Counted from the first letter of the stretch, positions 26,805 to 37,221 are shown. The stretch: 64,000 nt of DNA from Psychrobacter urativorans (GCF_001298525.1 NZ_CP012678.1:682001-746000); one strand, 5' to 3'. Made by a program: numbers and translations. Notes: a model not told the origin generated them from the sequence alone.

Positions 26805-27461
26805 TTAACCTTTTAACGCGGTTAATACTTGTTGCTTCACATCGTCGATACCTTGCGTACCATCAAATTTGTTATAAGCAGGCGCATTCTCGCCCTCAGT
26901 GGCTTTATCTTGATAAAAACCCACTAAGGCTTCAGTTTGCTGATGATAAGTGGCTAGGCGCTCGCGAATGGTGGCTTCTTGGTCATCTTCACGTTGGATT
27001 AAGGCTTCACCTGTGACATCGTCGATACCTTCCACTTTAGGTGGGTTATGATCGATATGATAGACACGACCTGAGCCTGCATGTTGGCGACGACCTGATA
27101 AACGCTTGACGATTTCATCATCAGGCACACTGATTTCAACCACATGATTAATCGTTACATCAGCGTCTGCAAGCGCTTGTGCTTGCGGAATGGTACGTGG
27201 AAAACCATCAAAAATGCAGCCATTAACGCAATCAGGTTTGGCGATACGTTCTTTTACTAGGTTGATGATTAAATCATCAGAAACCAGACCGCCAGCATTC
27301 ATGATACCTTGGGCTTGCATGCCAAGCTCAGTGCCTTCTTTTATCGCAGCACGCAGCATATCACCGGTTGAGATTTGCGGAATATCATATTCTTGTGAAA
27401 TAAACTGGGCTTGAGTACCTTTTCCGGCACCTGGTGGACCTAGCAAAATAATACGCATCAT
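26805..27461 (-). CDS. adk: Adenylate kinase
   Basis: Converts ATP plus AMP to two ADP. The 218-aa protein has the P-loop [13 protein letters not shown] at residues about 8-20, the AMP-binding [10 protein letters not shown] near 31, [13 protein letters not shown] near 85 and the LID domain [16 protein letters not shown] near 124 in the long bacterial form without zinc cysteines. Two adjacent ATGs (27461 and 27458) follow AAGGAG; I take the first. The frame runs open to 27560 but the added residues have no family support. Confidence 0.96.
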   Translation of the reverse strand: MMRIILLGPPGAGKGTQAQFISQEYDIPQISTGDMLRAAIKEGTELGMQAQGIMNAGGLVSDDLIINLVKERIAKPDCVNGCIFDGFPRTIPQAQALADADVTINHVVEISVPDDEIVKRLSGRRQHAGSGRVYHIDHNPPKVEGIDDVTGEALIQREDDQEATIRERLATYHQQTEALVGFYQDKATEGENAPAYNKFDGTQGIDDVKQQVLTALKG

Positions 27462-27674
27462 TGTACGACTCTCCTTAATAAATGAAATATTGGAACAAAT
27501 AAAACATAGAAATGGGCTGATTGCTGCACTTACCTTACCTTGTGGCTTTAAAAATCTCAAGTATTTTTAGTCTTGATGTGGCAAGTTAAGGCGATTAGCG
27601 GTTCATAATCAAACATCAGCGCTGTGGTTTGCGCTCTAACGCTGATATTTATCGATTATAATAAGACTGACTGA

Positions 27675-28955
27675 TTAAGGTACTTGTTGATTAATTTCAA
27701 CATCCACTTGATTTTGTTCTGCGCTAATGACCACCGGATTACCAGATAAATCTCCTGATTCGGCTACGGCATTACCGCTATGGCTAATACGCGCCACGAC
27801 AGCAAGTTGTGTTTTATCGTTGCGTGCAGAAGCAATAGTACGTTCAGGCATCATCGCATCTAAATCACTTAGGCTAATATTGGCTTTACCTTGCTTAATC
27901 ACGCTAATAGGTAAACGCTTGGCGGCAAATGGTGGACCGCCTTTAACATCACGAATGGCGACAAATAATACGTCATCACCTTTTACTAAAGGTAATAAAT
28001 TGGCGCTGATAGAGACGGTTACTTCAATACCTTCAGAAGCTTGTTGTTTCTGCTTACTGATATTGGCGCTGAGCTCATCTAAGCTTGCCAACGCTTTCGC
28101 ATGATCACCAGGTTTGGCAGAAATACTATCACGCAAACGTTGAATCCAACCTTGAGCTTGATCAAAATTACTGCCGCGCGCTTCACCCATTGCCATCAGC
28201 ATTTGCGCCCCTTCATGCTGCGGGTTCTTGGCTAATACGTCTTGTAATACACGACGACTATTGGCATCTAATTGTCCCTTATTGGCAAAAAAGCTGATTT
28301 GCGCATAAGTGGTCGCAATTTCTTCATTATCAGGGGATAAACGATAGGCGCGCGATAACGCCTCTAATGCCGAATCGTTAGCTTCAAGTGATAAAAACAG
28401 CTCTGACAAGCGCATCCAGCGGTTCGGGTCATCAGCATGACGATGGACATTGGTCTGCATGGCGGTAATCAGCTGACGACTGTCTTCAATCGCCCATGCG
28501 GGTGGCTGGTCGATTTTGCCAGTCAGTAAGTCATCAGCAACTTGCCCAACTTTATCTTCAGCTTGCCACAATTCAAACACTGGTGCGCGATTGCCTATCA
28601 ATAAATAAGCCATAGCTGCTAATACAGGTACCCACACTGCCACAATGATACGGCTCTTATTGCTAGGTACTACCATTGGCGCTACTTGGCGCTGTGCGTC
28701 TAATAACTGACGCTCAAGCTCAAGCTTTTGGTTTTGATAATGGCTATCGTCAATCGTACCATTATCTCTATCGGTTTTAAGCTCTGCTAGGCGCTCACGA
28801 AATACAGCGACGTTAATATCTAGTAATTGATTGTCTACCGGATTTGCCTGCGCACGTGGTGCTCGCAGCCACGGTATAATCACGATGACAGCAAGTATAG
28901 AAGCGAATAGTAAGCTGAGGGCAATAAATAAGCCAGCAGTAGAGAAAATGGTCAT
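27675..28955 (-). CDS. ccmI: Cytochrome c maturation protein CcmI
   Basis: Membrane protein that chaperones apocytochrome c to the CcmFH haem lyase. The 426-aa product has two transmembrane segments (about 6-28 and about 103-120), with a basic cytoplasmic loop between them carrying a leucine-zipper-like VAVFRERLAELKTDRDNGTI region. A TPR-containing periplasmic part follows (about 160-300, RWMRLSELFLSLEANDSALEALSRAYRLSPDN). The C-terminal third forms the beta-rich CcmI-2 domain. Its ATG overlaps the ccmH stop by 4 bases, so translation is probably coupled. Confidence 0.92.
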   Translation of the reverse strand: MTIFSTAGLFIALSLLFASILAVIVIIPWLRAPRAQANPVDNQLLDINVAVFRERLAELKTDRDNGTIDDSHYQNQKLELERQLLDAQRQVAPMVVPSNKSRIIVAVWVPVLAAMAYLLIGNRAPVFELWQAEDKVGQVADDLLTGKIDQPPAWAIEDSRQLITAMQTNVHRHADDPNRWMRLSELFLSLEANDSALEALSRAYRLSPDNEEIATTYAQISFFANKGQLDANSRRVLQDVLAKNPQHEGAQMLMAMGEARGSNFDQAQGWIQRLRDSISAKPGDHAKALASLDELSANISKQKQQASEGIEVTVSISANLLPLVKGDDVLFVAIRDVKGGPPFAAKRLPISVIKQGKANISLSDLDAMMPERTIASARNDKTQLAVVARISHSGNAVAESGDLSGNPVVISAEQNQVDVEINQQVP

Positions 28956-29509
28956 TTTTTGTCCTCTGTACTTGTGATGTCATGATTAGCGTTATCGACA
29001 CTCGATAACAGACGATCAAGTTCAGCTTGTTCCGCAGGAGTTAAGGGTTCGGCAGCCGTATCTACCGTGATGCCACTTTGACCACGAGCAACGACTTGAC
29101 GACGCTTACTCTGCCAAAACCAGCCCGCAATCAACACTATTAATAACAAAGGTGGAAAGAACCAAAGTATCCATGTCGATGGGCGCACAGGTGGCTTATA
29201 ACTAATGAAATCCCCATAGCGCTCTTGCATATAGTCGCGTATTTCAGCATCACTACGTCTGTCTTTTACCAAATCATAGACTTTTTGCTTTAAATCTTGA
29301 GCAATGGGTGCATCAGAGGCGGCAAGATTTTGGTTTTGGCATTTTGGGCAACGCAGCTCTTCAATCAGCGCACGATACTGCGCTTCTTGTTGCGGTGAAT
29401 CAAAATCATAAACATCAATGGCAGCATAGGCTGTGAAACTAAACAGACACGCCAGCATTAAACCCGCCAGCCTTAACACAATATTCTTTTTTATCTGTGT
29501 CGCTTTCAT
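28952..29509 (-). CDS. ccmH: Cytochrome c maturation protein CcmH
   Basis: Membrane-anchored thiol oxidoreductase that reduces apocytochrome haem-binding cysteines. The 185-aa product has a signal/anchor segment (about 12-30), the active site LRCPKCQNQNLA with CxxC near residue 51, the helix PIAQDLKQKVYDLVKDRRSD and a second transmembrane segment near 112-130. The start at 29509 is chosen from GGAGG 7 bases upstream and because its ATGA overlaps the ccmG stop by 4 bases; an in-frame GTG at 29515 would also be possible. CcmI is a separate gene here, unlike the fused E. coli CcmH. Confidence 0.94.
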   Translation of the reverse strand: MKATQIKKNIVLRLAGLMLACLFSFTAYAAIDVYDFDSPQQEAQYRALIEELRCPKCQNQNLAASDAPIAQDLKQKVYDLVKDRRSDAEIRDYMQERYGDFISYKPPVRPSTWILWFFPPLLLIVLIAGWFWQSKRRQVVARGQSGITVDTAAEPLTPAEQAELDRLLSSVDNANHDITSTEDKK

Positions 29510-30141
29510 TGACACGCCTCCGCAATCTGCTTCGAATCTGGACTGCCAGTTTCTTTATTGGCATCATTAAGCACCATCAGACATGGCGCTATACGACTTT
29601 GCCAATTGTCTTCATTCACCTCACCGATAATGTGCTGACGAATAATACCATCACCACCAACGACGAAAGTTTCAGGCGCTCCCGTTAAACCTAAGTCTAG
29701 CGCAAACTGACCTGGTAAATCTTGAATCGACATCGAATATGGGTCGCCACGCTGGTTTAAATAACTGAAGGCACTGCCAATCTCATCTTTATAATTCACC
29801 CCAACGATATTCACACCACGTTCTTTAAGTTTCATTAAAAAAGGATGTTCAATAATGCAAGTCGGGCACCAAGAACCCCAAATATTGATTAAAAAAGGCT
29901 GCTTGGGTAAATTATCATTGGTCATGGTACGAGTCGTATCTGACAACAAAGGCAGCTCAAAAGTAGGAACTGGACGCTCAAGTGCCGTATTGGTCACCAC
30001 TTCTACCGGTTTACCAAGACGCATATATAGCATAATCATCAGTCCAGCAAAGACGATAAGCGGAATCAAAAACCAGACTTTGAGCTGTTTTTTATTCGTA
30101 GTCTTGTTACTACGCTTTGGGGAGTTAGCAGGTGATGTCAT
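29506..30141 (-). CDS. ccmG: Thiol:disulfide interchange protein CcmG/DsbE
   Basis: Periplasmic membrane-tethered thioredoxin-fold protein that keeps the cytochrome c maturation cysteines reduced. The 211-aa product has one N-terminal anchor (about 22-42) after a Lys/Asn-rich start, and a thioredoxin domain with WGSWCPTCIIEHPFL near residue 90 (active site WCPTC). The GVNYKDEIGSAFSYLNQRGDPY insert is typical of DsbE/CcmG, as is the TGAPETFVVGGDGII cis-Pro segment. It starts directly after the ccmF stop and overlaps ccmH by 4 bases. Confidence 0.95.
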   Translation of the reverse strand: MTSPANSPKRSNKTTNKKQLKVWFLIPLIVFAGLMIMLYMRLGKPVEVVTNTALERPVPTFELPLLSDTTRTMTNDNLPKQPFLINIWGSWCPTCIIEHPFLMKLKERGVNIVGVNYKDEIGSAFSYLNQRGDPYSMSIQDLPGQFALDLGLTGAPETFVVGGDGIIRQHIIGEVNEDNWQSRIAPCLMVLNDANKETGSPDSKQIAEACQ

Positions 30142-30142
30142 A

Positions 30143-32146
30143 TCACGGCTCCCCTATCAGTGTGGCTAATAAATCATTATTACTCGTCACCTGATGCGGG
30201 GCTTTGGTATGTTTGATGCGATAACGCTTATCAAACATGCTTAATACGCTACCCAACGCCATGATGATAGCACCAAGCCAAATCCAGCGAATCAATGGCT
30301 TAACATAGATACGCACTGCCCACTGATTACTACTTTCAGAGATTGGCTCACCGAGTGCCACATACACATCACGCATGAGACTGGCGTCAATCGCTGCCTC
30401 AGTGATTGGCATTCCACTCACAATATAAGTACGCTTTTCAGGATATAGAGTGGTCACAGCTTGACCATCCTTCATCACTGCTACTTGCGCTTGCATACCA
30501 TCAAAGTTACTGCCTTTGACTTCATGGAAATCTTTAACTTCGAAATCATAACCTTGGACATTAACCGTATCGCCAATCCCAAGCGCCACATCGCGCTCGA
30601 TACTTAAACTACTGGTAAATGCCACACCGATAACAGCTATTATCACGCCAATATGCGCGGTCTGCTGACCCCAATAGCTCAAACGTAATTGACGCAAGCC
30701 ACTAAAGACATTAGGTGCATTTTTAGTTTTGTCTTTAAAATCGACAATCATCCATAACAATACCCAAAAACTAACGGCTAAAGTCACGCCAATATTCAGC
30801 ATTGAAGACGGATGCACAAAGTAGGTAATAATGCCTGCTAACACAAGGCTACTGACCGCAATAACCATGCCTACGCCTAATAATGGGCGCTTGTCTTGCT
30901 TCCAGCGAATATTAGAACCCATACCCATGGCTATTAATAATAACCACGTTAAAGGAACAAATAGCGCATTAAAGTAAGGAGGACCTACGGATACCTGACC
31001 TAAGCTGAAAGCGTCGGCAATAATAGGATAAAGCGTACCGAGTAGCACCACTAACGTCGCAATCAAAATAATGGCGTTATTAATCACCAAAAATGACTCA
31101 CGTGAAATCAGTTGATACTGACTTTCAACCGTCAAACGCCAACCGCGTAAGGCAAACATCAATAAGCCGCCACCAACAATAATGCCTAAAATGACTAGAA
31201 TGACTAAACCACGCGTTGGGTCAGCGGCGAACGAATGCACCGACGTAATTACCCCAGAACGTACCAAGAATGTTCCAAGCAAGCTTAAAGCAAAGGCAAA
31301 AATCGCTAGCATAATGGTCCACGCTTTAAACACACCGCGCTTTTCTGTAACCGCTAAAGAATGTAATAACGCAGTACCGGCAAGCCAAGGCAGCAAGGAT
31401 GCATTTTCTACCGGATCCCAGAACCACCAACCACCCCAACCAAGCTCATAATATGCCCACCATGAACCGAGCGCGATACCAATAGTCAAGAATCCCCAAG
31501 CGGCAAGCGTCCAAGGACGTGACCAGCGTGTCCAAGCCGCATCTAAGCGCCCTGCCCACAATGCTGCCATACAAAAAGCAAACGGTACGACCATACCCAC
31601 GTAGCCCATATACAGCATCGGTGGGTGAATAATAAGACCAAAATCCTGCAAAACAGGGTTTAAATCAGCACCATCAACCGCTAAATTGGGTAACGTACGA
31701 TCAAAAGGCGACGAGGTAAAAATTAACATCGCCAGCATCATTAACTGCACACCCGCTAGAATAATCAATACCCGCGCACGCATAGACAGCGGCAGACCAC
31801 GACTGAAGTACGATACCAGCGCACACCACGTCGCCATGATGGTCATCCATAGCAACAGCGACCCTTCATGTCCGCCCCACGTTGCTGATAACTTATAATA
31901 CCAAGGCAACAAGGTATTAGAATGCTGGGTGACATAAACTAAACTAAAGTCATTATAATAAAAGCCTGCCATCAGCGCAGCAAATGACGTAATCATTGCT
32001 ACAAACTGCGCCCACGCCAAACTTGGGGCTAAACGCTGCAATGCGACTTGGTCACGCATAACACCAAAGGTCGGTAATACAACTTGCAAAATCGCCAACA
32101 CAAAGGCGGCGAGCAAGGCAAAATAACCCAATTCTGTGATTAACAT
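30143..32146 (-). CDS. ccmF: Haem lyase subunit CcmF
   Basis: Polytopic inner membrane protein that with CcmH attaches haem to apocytochrome c. The 667-aa protein has some 15 hydrophobic segments. The periplasmic haem-binding WWD domain is visible as GWGGWWFWDPVENASLLPWL near residues 232-251, and the conserved periplasmic His positions lie in KLSATWGGHEGSLLLW near 88 and in the IHPPMLYMGYVG segment near 173. The C-terminal periplasmic domain contains the YPEKRTY box. It begins the F-G-H-I operon. ccmABCDE, which usually precede it, are absent: upstream is a DUF445 gene. Confidence 0.96.
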   Translation of the reverse strand: MLITELGYFALLAAFVLAILQVVLPTFGVMRDQVALQRLAPSLAWAQFVAMITSFAALMAGFYYNDFSLVYVTQHSNTLLPWYYKLSATWGGHEGSLLLWMTIMATWCALVSYFSRGLPLSMRARVLIILAGVQLMMLAMLIFTSSPFDRTLPNLAVDGADLNPVLQDFGLIIHPPMLYMGYVGMVVPFAFCMAALWAGRLDAAWTRWSRPWTLAAWGFLTIGIALGSWWAYYELGWGGWWFWDPVENASLLPWLAGTALLHSLAVTEKRGVFKAWTIMLAIFAFALSLLGTFLVRSGVITSVHSFAADPTRGLVILVILGIIVGGGLLMFALRGWRLTVESQYQLISRESFLVINNAIILIATLVVLLGTLYPIIADAFSLGQVSVGPPYFNALFVPLTWLLLIAMGMGSNIRWKQDKRPLLGVGMVIAVSSLVLAGIITYFVHPSSMLNIGVTLAVSFWVLLWMIVDFKDKTKNAPNVFSGLRQLRLSYWGQQTAHIGVIIAVIGVAFTSSLSIERDVALGIGDTVNVQGYDFEVKDFHEVKGSNFDGMQAQVAVMKDGQAVTTLYPEKRTYIVSGMPITEAAIDASLMRDVYVALGEPISESSNQWAVRIYVKPLIRWIWLGAIIMALGSVLSMFDKRYRIKHTKAPHQVTSNNDLLATLIGEP

Positions 32147-32379
32147 ACGGTCTAACCTTGTTTACCTTAATACGGTGACAGTTACGGAGAGGGCAGCTTA
32201 TTTGCGCCCAGTATTTGTGTGGTTACTTTTGTGTGGCTATTGTTGTTATTAATAGTGGTTATTAATAAGTGATACTATATTTTACATTGACGTACATTAC
32301 CGACATTTTATTGCAGTGATGTATCTAAGCTGTATGTACTTTGCATATCAGTTTTATCTAAAAAAATTGGTGTCATCCC

Positions 32380-33714
32380 TTACTGCATGGCTGGAAAAAA
32401 CACCAATATCAGGTGCAACCAACCTGCTAAAAACCCTGTTAAACCACCCAGCACAATCAATGTCATCTCGTCTTCACGAAACGCAGGACGTAATAGGTTT
32501 TGAAACTCATCAGGCGATAAGGCGCGAATACGATCCCGAAACAGCCCAAATATCTTACTAGCACGGCTTTCATTCAGCTCAGGATCACGTAATGGCACCA
32601 TCGTTGCTGTGATTGATTTATCAATAATCGTATTTTTTAGCTGCCCAAACTCACGGCGACCCAGACTCATACGTAAGGTGGTCTTAACGACAGGTGACTC
32701 TAACAGTTGATACAAATGTGTCTTCATCAATTCACGCGTTTGTGCTGCTTTTTCGCCATACATCATCTCATTCATGATGTTCTCAAGAGTCACCAAATCC
32801 GTCACCACTATCTCAGCAAAAACCTCAGACACTTCTTCCTGACGCTTCATAAAGCCACCTTGCCAGCGAAATCGAGTGATATGTGGCAATTGTAATTTTA
32901 TAAAAGGGAAACCAGACACACGGGTGAAAAACTGAATATAGCGGATAAAACGCGGCTCAACCGGATTAAACACCATCCAAATGGCTATCCAATTGGTCAA
33001 AAAACCCCAAATAGCGGCAAAAAATGGTACGGTCCAATGCTGAGGAACAATCAAAAAAATAAACATCTGGATAACGCCAAAAACCAGACCAATCAAAGCA
33101 CTAATATGCCAGATAAAATTAATCTCTTTTTGCCCTACTTTTAAGAACATATTGACCATCAAGCGCCGATCGCTTTCCATCTTATTCACAATCATTTGGC
33201 GCATATCTACCAAATCTTCAACATGGTAAGTCAAATCAGTCACCAGCGACTGCATAATCTCTGGTAACGCTTCGTGCGCTTGCGTATAGATGCGCCGCTT
33301 GAGCGCGTACGGGATATTGCCCCATAACGTCTCTGAACGTTCCAGCATAATTTCATCAATCAGCGCGTCAAGATTCTCATCAACCGCATCCGTGATGAAT
33401 ACTGCCATCTGCTCCGGTTCCATCGCTTGAAAAAACTCATCAAGCGAACCCAGCTTTGACAGTGTTTGATCGACAATGACGCCTGAGATTTTACCCGCTT
33501 TACGAGGGACAATACCTTGCCAACCAAGACCGGGTAGCCCAAAAAATGGAAAGCCGGAGATGCGAATACCCCGAAACTTAATAGGATAGAAAAGCATTTT
33601 TAATGCCATCCACACATGCACCCACGTAACAAATGCGGTCACTGGCGGAATAGTCAGCATGGCCAAAAACTCTGGATGCTCAACGAGCGTTTGCCATATT
33701 GAAGTTACGACCAT
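32380..33714 (-). CDS. DUF445 family membrane protein
   Basis: A 444-aa protein of the DUF445 family, function unknown. It has an N-terminal hydrophobic segment (about 18-42), a long mainly helical acidic middle (DQTLSKLGSLDEFFQAMEPEQ, ALIDEIMLERSETLWGNIPYALKRR), a central pair of transmembrane segments (about 205-255) and a C-terminal hydrophobic hairpin (last 25 residues, IVLGGLTGFLAGWLHLILVFFP). The two copies of a FRGIRISGFPFFGLPGLGWQG-like module (near 48 and, more loosely, near 290) are characteristic: each has a Phe/Pro/Gly-rich turn after a transmembrane segment. It lies upstream of ccmF on the same strand with a 233-base gap, so probably a separate unit. Confidence 0.85.
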   Translation of the reverse strand: MVVTSIWQTLVEHPEFLAMLTIPPVTAFVTWVHVWMALKMLFYPIKFRGIRISGFPFFGLPGLGWQGIVPRKAGKISGVIVDQTLSKLGSLDEFFQAMEPEQMAVFITDAVDENLDALIDEIMLERSETLWGNIPYALKRRIYTQAHEALPEIMQSLVTDLTYHVEDLVDMRQMIVNKMESDRRLMVNMFLKVGQKEINFIWHISALIGLVFGVIQMFIFLIVPQHWTVPFFAAIWGFLTNWIAIWMVFNPVEPRFIRYIQFFTRVSGFPFIKLQLPHITRFRWQGGFMKRQEEVSEVFAEIVVTDLVTLENIMNEMMYGEKAAQTRELMKTHLYQLLESPVVKTTLRMSLGRREFGQLKNTIIDKSITATMVPLRDPELNESRASKIFGLFRDRIRALSPDEFQNLLRPAFREDEMTLIVLGGLTGFLAGWLHLILVFFPAMQ

Positions 33715-34361
33715 GCCTCTTTCTGCCCCTGACTTAACGATTATCGTCGTTCTGCTGTCATTACTGTTATGAAGATTATTGCTGACTAGCAGCTATCATA
33801 CATAGCTACTGGTTAATAGTGGGTTTTAATAAAACCGTACTGTCAATGATGATAAATGCGATAAATAAAAACATCTAATTTTAGCATACTTGCTATTTAT
33901 TAGCACATATTACCCTTTGTTATAAATAACGGAAAATAGCGATTTTAAATGTCATGCTTAAAGACAATATTTAATAGTATTTAAATGATATCCACCACTG
34001 CACTTTTCAATCGTTACTTTTCTTAATAGCTACTATAGCCCACTGAAGATTGAACTTTTAGTTGAAAAACGTTTACCTCATAAAGTCTATTTCATCCTAA
34101 ATACCAGAATAAATAGTCGCTATAAAACGCTGTATTTCTGTATTGAAGCAACTTCACTTTGACAAACGTAAAGAATAACCACAAAAATCAACACTCTAAC
34201 CTGTATAATATATCCCTTTAATATTGTAACGTGATAAGAAATTTTGGACGATATTAACTAACATCATCGTTCGTAGTTGCCCGTTATTTAATGAATTTTT
34301 TATCTTTTGTTACTTTAAATGGTTGCTTTAAACCCAGCACGCGCCTTGGTACTAATTTTAC
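33715..34361. other. 647-base AT-rich intergenic region upstream of mrdA
   Basis: Divergent region between the DUF445 gene and mrdA. A TTGACA at 34159-34164 and a TATAAT at about 34204-34209 are present, but their spacing (about 39) rules them out as one promoter; either may pair with weaker boxes. I see no open frame, tRNA fold or strong hairpin. Confidence 0.4.
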
Positions 34362-36335
34362 ATGAATAAACCGCTAGCCCCAGATGCCGATCGTATTTTT
34401 ATGCACCGAATTATTATTTTCGGGCTACTGATTATTGCCGGTCTGAGTGTTCTGTTATTGCGTTATGGTTACTTACAAGTCATCGCCCATGATAAATATA
34501 AAACACAAGCAGACAATAACCGCATCAAACGGATCTCTGTACCGCCAAGTCGGGGATATATCTATGATCGTAATGGCATATTACTCGCGGACAATCAGCC
34601 CGTATTTACCGCCATGCTTAATCCGGATGAAGTGGACAATCCAGAGCGCACCTTAACGTTGCTTGCACCTATTTTTGACTTAACTGATGAAGACATCGTT
34701 AATATCTTGGCAAGATTAAAGCAAAGTAAAAAAAATGATCCGGTCACCATTAAAATTAATATTACGGATGCGCAGTTGGCACAGTTTAGTGAACGTCAGC
34801 CGTTTTTTCGCGGTGTTACTATTGAAAGTAAGCTGACCCGCACCTACCCTTATGATGAATTGTTCGCGCACGTTATCGGCTATGTCGGGCGTATCAATGA
34901 TAAAGAAAGTAAAGAGATTGATAAAGAACGCTATGGCGGCACGGATCTGATTGGTAAAATCGGTATTGAGGATTTTTATGAAGATATTTTACTGGGACAA
35001 CCGGGGCATAAAGCCGTAGAAACTGATGCTCATGGTAATATTTTACGCCAATTAGATACCAAAGCACCCATTGCGGGTAATGATATTACTTTAAGTTTGG
35101 ACTACGGTTTACAAATGGTCGCGCAGCAGCAGCTTGCGGGGCGTCGTGGCGCGATTGTAGCGATTGATCCTCAAACTGGTGACGTACTGGCGTTTGTCAG
35201 TAATCCAAGCTATGACCCCAATCCTTTTATCTCTGGTATCTCGTTTAAAGACTATGGCGAGCTACGTGACGATCTTGACCAGCCGTTATATAACCGTGCC
35301 CTACAAGGTATGTATCCGCCCGGCTCGACCATTAAGCCCTTTGAAGGGATGGGTGGTCTACATTATGGTCTGCGTACGTGGAATAGTACTATTTTTGACC
35401 CGGGCTATTTTAGCCTACCGGGTAACTCGCATCGTTTTCGCGACTGGAAAAAAGGCGGGCATGGCACAGTTAATCTTACAAAATCTATCGTCATGTCGGT
35501 TGATACTTATTATTATAAACTGGCTCATGAAATGGGTATTCAGCGATTACATGATTGGATGGTGCGCTTTGGTTTTGGTTCGGCAACTGGTATTGACCTG
35601 CCTAATGAAAAAGCCGGTGTTATGCCCTCACCACAATGGAAGAAAGACACCTATGATAAAGACTGGCTGCCGGGTGAAACCATTTCCGTCAGTATTGGTC
35701 AAGGCTATTTTTTAGCCACGCCATTACAGATTGCCAAAGCTACCGCTATAACTGCTAATAAAGGCTATAATATTACTCCGCATTTATTAAAGAACAGTAG
35801 AGGCGCGGCAGAGATTGATATCATCAAAAAACCAGGCAGTAAAATTGATTATAATGGACAAGACTCTGACTGGGAAAAGATGCAAGAGACGATGGAAAAT
35901 GTCATCAAACAAGGTACAGGACGACGTATCTATACCTCAGATTATCGTATGGCGGGTAAGACAGGTACGGCGCAGGTCAAATCTATTGGTCAAGGTAAAA
36001 GCTATAATAAAGCCGCACTTGATAAACGCCACTGGGATCACGCTTGGTTTAACGGCTTTGCGCCTGTCGACAACCCTCAAATTGCCCTATCAGTCTTAGT
36101 TGAAAATGGTGGTGGTGGTAGCGTTGTTGCCGCGCCTATCGGTCGCGCGTTATTTGATTACTGGATCATGCAACGTAAAACCGCTCCCATTCTGCCACCA
36201 AGTGACGATGAGCTTAAAGCTATTAAACGTCAAAAAGCACAAGATAAAGCCGAACATGATGCTAAACGCGATATAGAAGACGCGCTTAAAGCAAAAAAAG
36301 AAGCAACATCAGCCATCCCGAATCCGACAGCATAA
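34362..36335 (+). CDS. mrdA: Penicillin-binding protein 2
   Basis: Elongasome transpeptidase that crosslinks side-wall peptidoglycan with RodA. The 657-aa protein has one N-terminal transmembrane segment (about 15-38), the PBP2 opening NNRIKRISVPPSRGYIYDRNG near 54, and the transpeptidase motifs SxxK at S322 (GSTIKP), SxD near 380 (MSVDTYYY) and KTG at K533. Length is close to E. coli PBP2 (633). The C-terminus ends in a charged Lys/Ala/Asp-rich helix. rodA does not follow; rsmD starts 15 bases after the stop, so they are probably cotranscribed. Confidence 0.95.
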   Translation: MNKPLAPDADRIFMHRIIIFGLLIIAGLSVLLLRYGYLQVIAHDKYKTQADNNRIKRISVPPSRGYIYDRNGILLADNQPVFTAMLNPDEVDNPERTLTLLAPIFDLTDEDIVNILARLKQSKKNDPVTIKINITDAQLAQFSERQPFFRGVTIESKLTRTYPYDELFAHVIGYVGRINDKESKEIDKERYGGTDLIGKIGIEDFYEDILLGQPGHKAVETDAHGNILRQLDTKAPIAGNDITLSLDYGLQMVAQQQLAGRRGAIVAIDPQTGDVLAFVSNPSYDPNPFISGISFKDYGELRDDLDQPLYNRALQGMYPPGSTIKPFEGMGGLHYGLRTWNSTIFDPGYFSLPGNSHRFRDWKKGGHGTVNLTKSIVMSVDTYYYKLAHEMGIQRLHDWMVRFGFGSATGIDLPNEKAGVMPSPQWKKDTYDKDWLPGETISVSIGQGYFLATPLQIAKATAITANKGYNITPHLLKNSRGAAEIDIIKKPGSKIDYNGQDSDWEKMQETMENVIKQGTGRRIYTSDYRMAGKTGTAQVKSIGQGKSYNKAALDKRHWDHAWFNGFAPVDNPQIALSVLVENGGGGSVVAAPIGRALFDYWIMQRKTAPILPPSDDELKAIKRQKAQDKAEHDAKRDIEDALKAKKEATSAIPNPTA

Positions 36336-36350
36336 AGATATCGCTATCCT

Positions 36351-37055
36351 ATGAAAAAATTAAAAGCACCTTATCGTTCAAATCACTCACCATCTAAAAC
36401 AACGAATAAAGGTAAAAGTAATGCAGTGAGTCAGATACGTATTATTGGTGGACAATATAAACGTCGCACCGTAAGTTTTATTGATGCCGATGGTTTACGT
36501 CCAACCCCAGATAGGCTACGCGAGACCTTATTTAATTGGCTGCTTGCTGATATACATGGCGCCCACGTTCTTGATAGTTGTGCAGGTAGCGGCGTACTCG
36601 GATTTGAAGCCTTATCTCGTGGAGCTACGCACTGTACTTTTATAGAATTTAATCTTGCCCAAAGCCGAATGCTTTCTCAAAGTGCTGAGCAACTACGTAT
36701 TGATAGTGATAATTACCGCATTATTCATGGTGCCGCTGAGCAGGTTTTAAGCCAACACCATGCGATTAAAGCGCCTTTTAGTGTGAATGCGCCTTTTAAT
36801 ATCGTCTTTATTGACCCGCCTTATGCTGCAGATTTATGGCAACCGATTTTAACTGCCTTGATTACTCAATCACTCATCAATACAGACACGCTGATTTACT
36901 TAGAAGCCGATAAAAATTTAAGCACCCAATTAGATGCATTGGCGTTATCTCTTGACTCTATTTTTATCGCTCAAGGTTACACTGGATTTGAATGCGTCAA
37001 ACAAACCAAAGTAGGACAAGTCATTGCTGGACTTTATAAGCTGACATCGTCATAA
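36351..37055 (+). CDS. rsmD: 16S rRNA m2G966 methyltransferase
   Basis: SAM-dependent enzyme that methylates G966 of 16S rRNA in the assembled 30S subunit. The 234-aa protein has an Ser/Lys/Asn-rich 25-residue lead, the family start RIIGGQYKRRTVSFIDADGLRPTPDRLRETLFNWL near 30-65, SAM motif I LDSCAGSGVLGFEALSRGA near 74-92 and the catalytic DPPY near 158. It lies 15 bases after mrdA. ftsY, a frequent neighbour of rsmD in E. coli, is not here. Confidence 0.93.
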   Translation: MKKLKAPYRSNHSPSKTTNKGKSNAVSQIRIIGGQYKRRTVSFIDADGLRPTPDRLRETLFNWLLADIHGAHVLDSCAGSGVLGFEALSRGATHCTFIEFNLAQSRMLSQSAEQLRIDSDNYRIIHGAAEQVLSQHHAIKAPFSVNAPFNIVFIDPPYAADLWQPILTALITQSLINTDTLIYLEADKNLSTQLDALALSLDSIFIAQGYTGFECVKQTKVGQVIAGLYKLTSS

Positions 37056-37187
37056 TTGAAGCGTTCGCGTTTTAATAATGCTAAACACATCTCGTCTAGA
37101 AAAAGATAGAAAAAGAAAAAATCGCTAAAAAACAGGCTAAACGTTATTATTTAGTAGTCAGTAGGCGAAAATAAACCCCGATGCAGC

Positions 37188-37216
37188 TTGCAAGCGTAGG
37201 CGCTACTGCTTATAAT
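37188..37216 (+). promoter_or_regulatory. Strong sigma-70 promoter of rplM-rpsI
   Basis: TTGCAA at 37188-37193 and a perfect TATAAT at 37211-37216 stand exactly 17 bases apart. Transcription would start at about 37223, leaving a leader of roughly 64 bases before rplM. Confidence 0.85.
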
Positions 37217-37221
37217 GTGCA

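Noticed and set aside
27462..27560. 33-residue extension of adenylate kinase
   Set aside because: A ribosome site directly precedes the ATG at 27461, and Adk starts with the P-loop strand.
34159..34209. TTGACA and TATAAT upstream of mrdA as one promoter
   Set aside because: The spacing of about 39 bases is far from 17.
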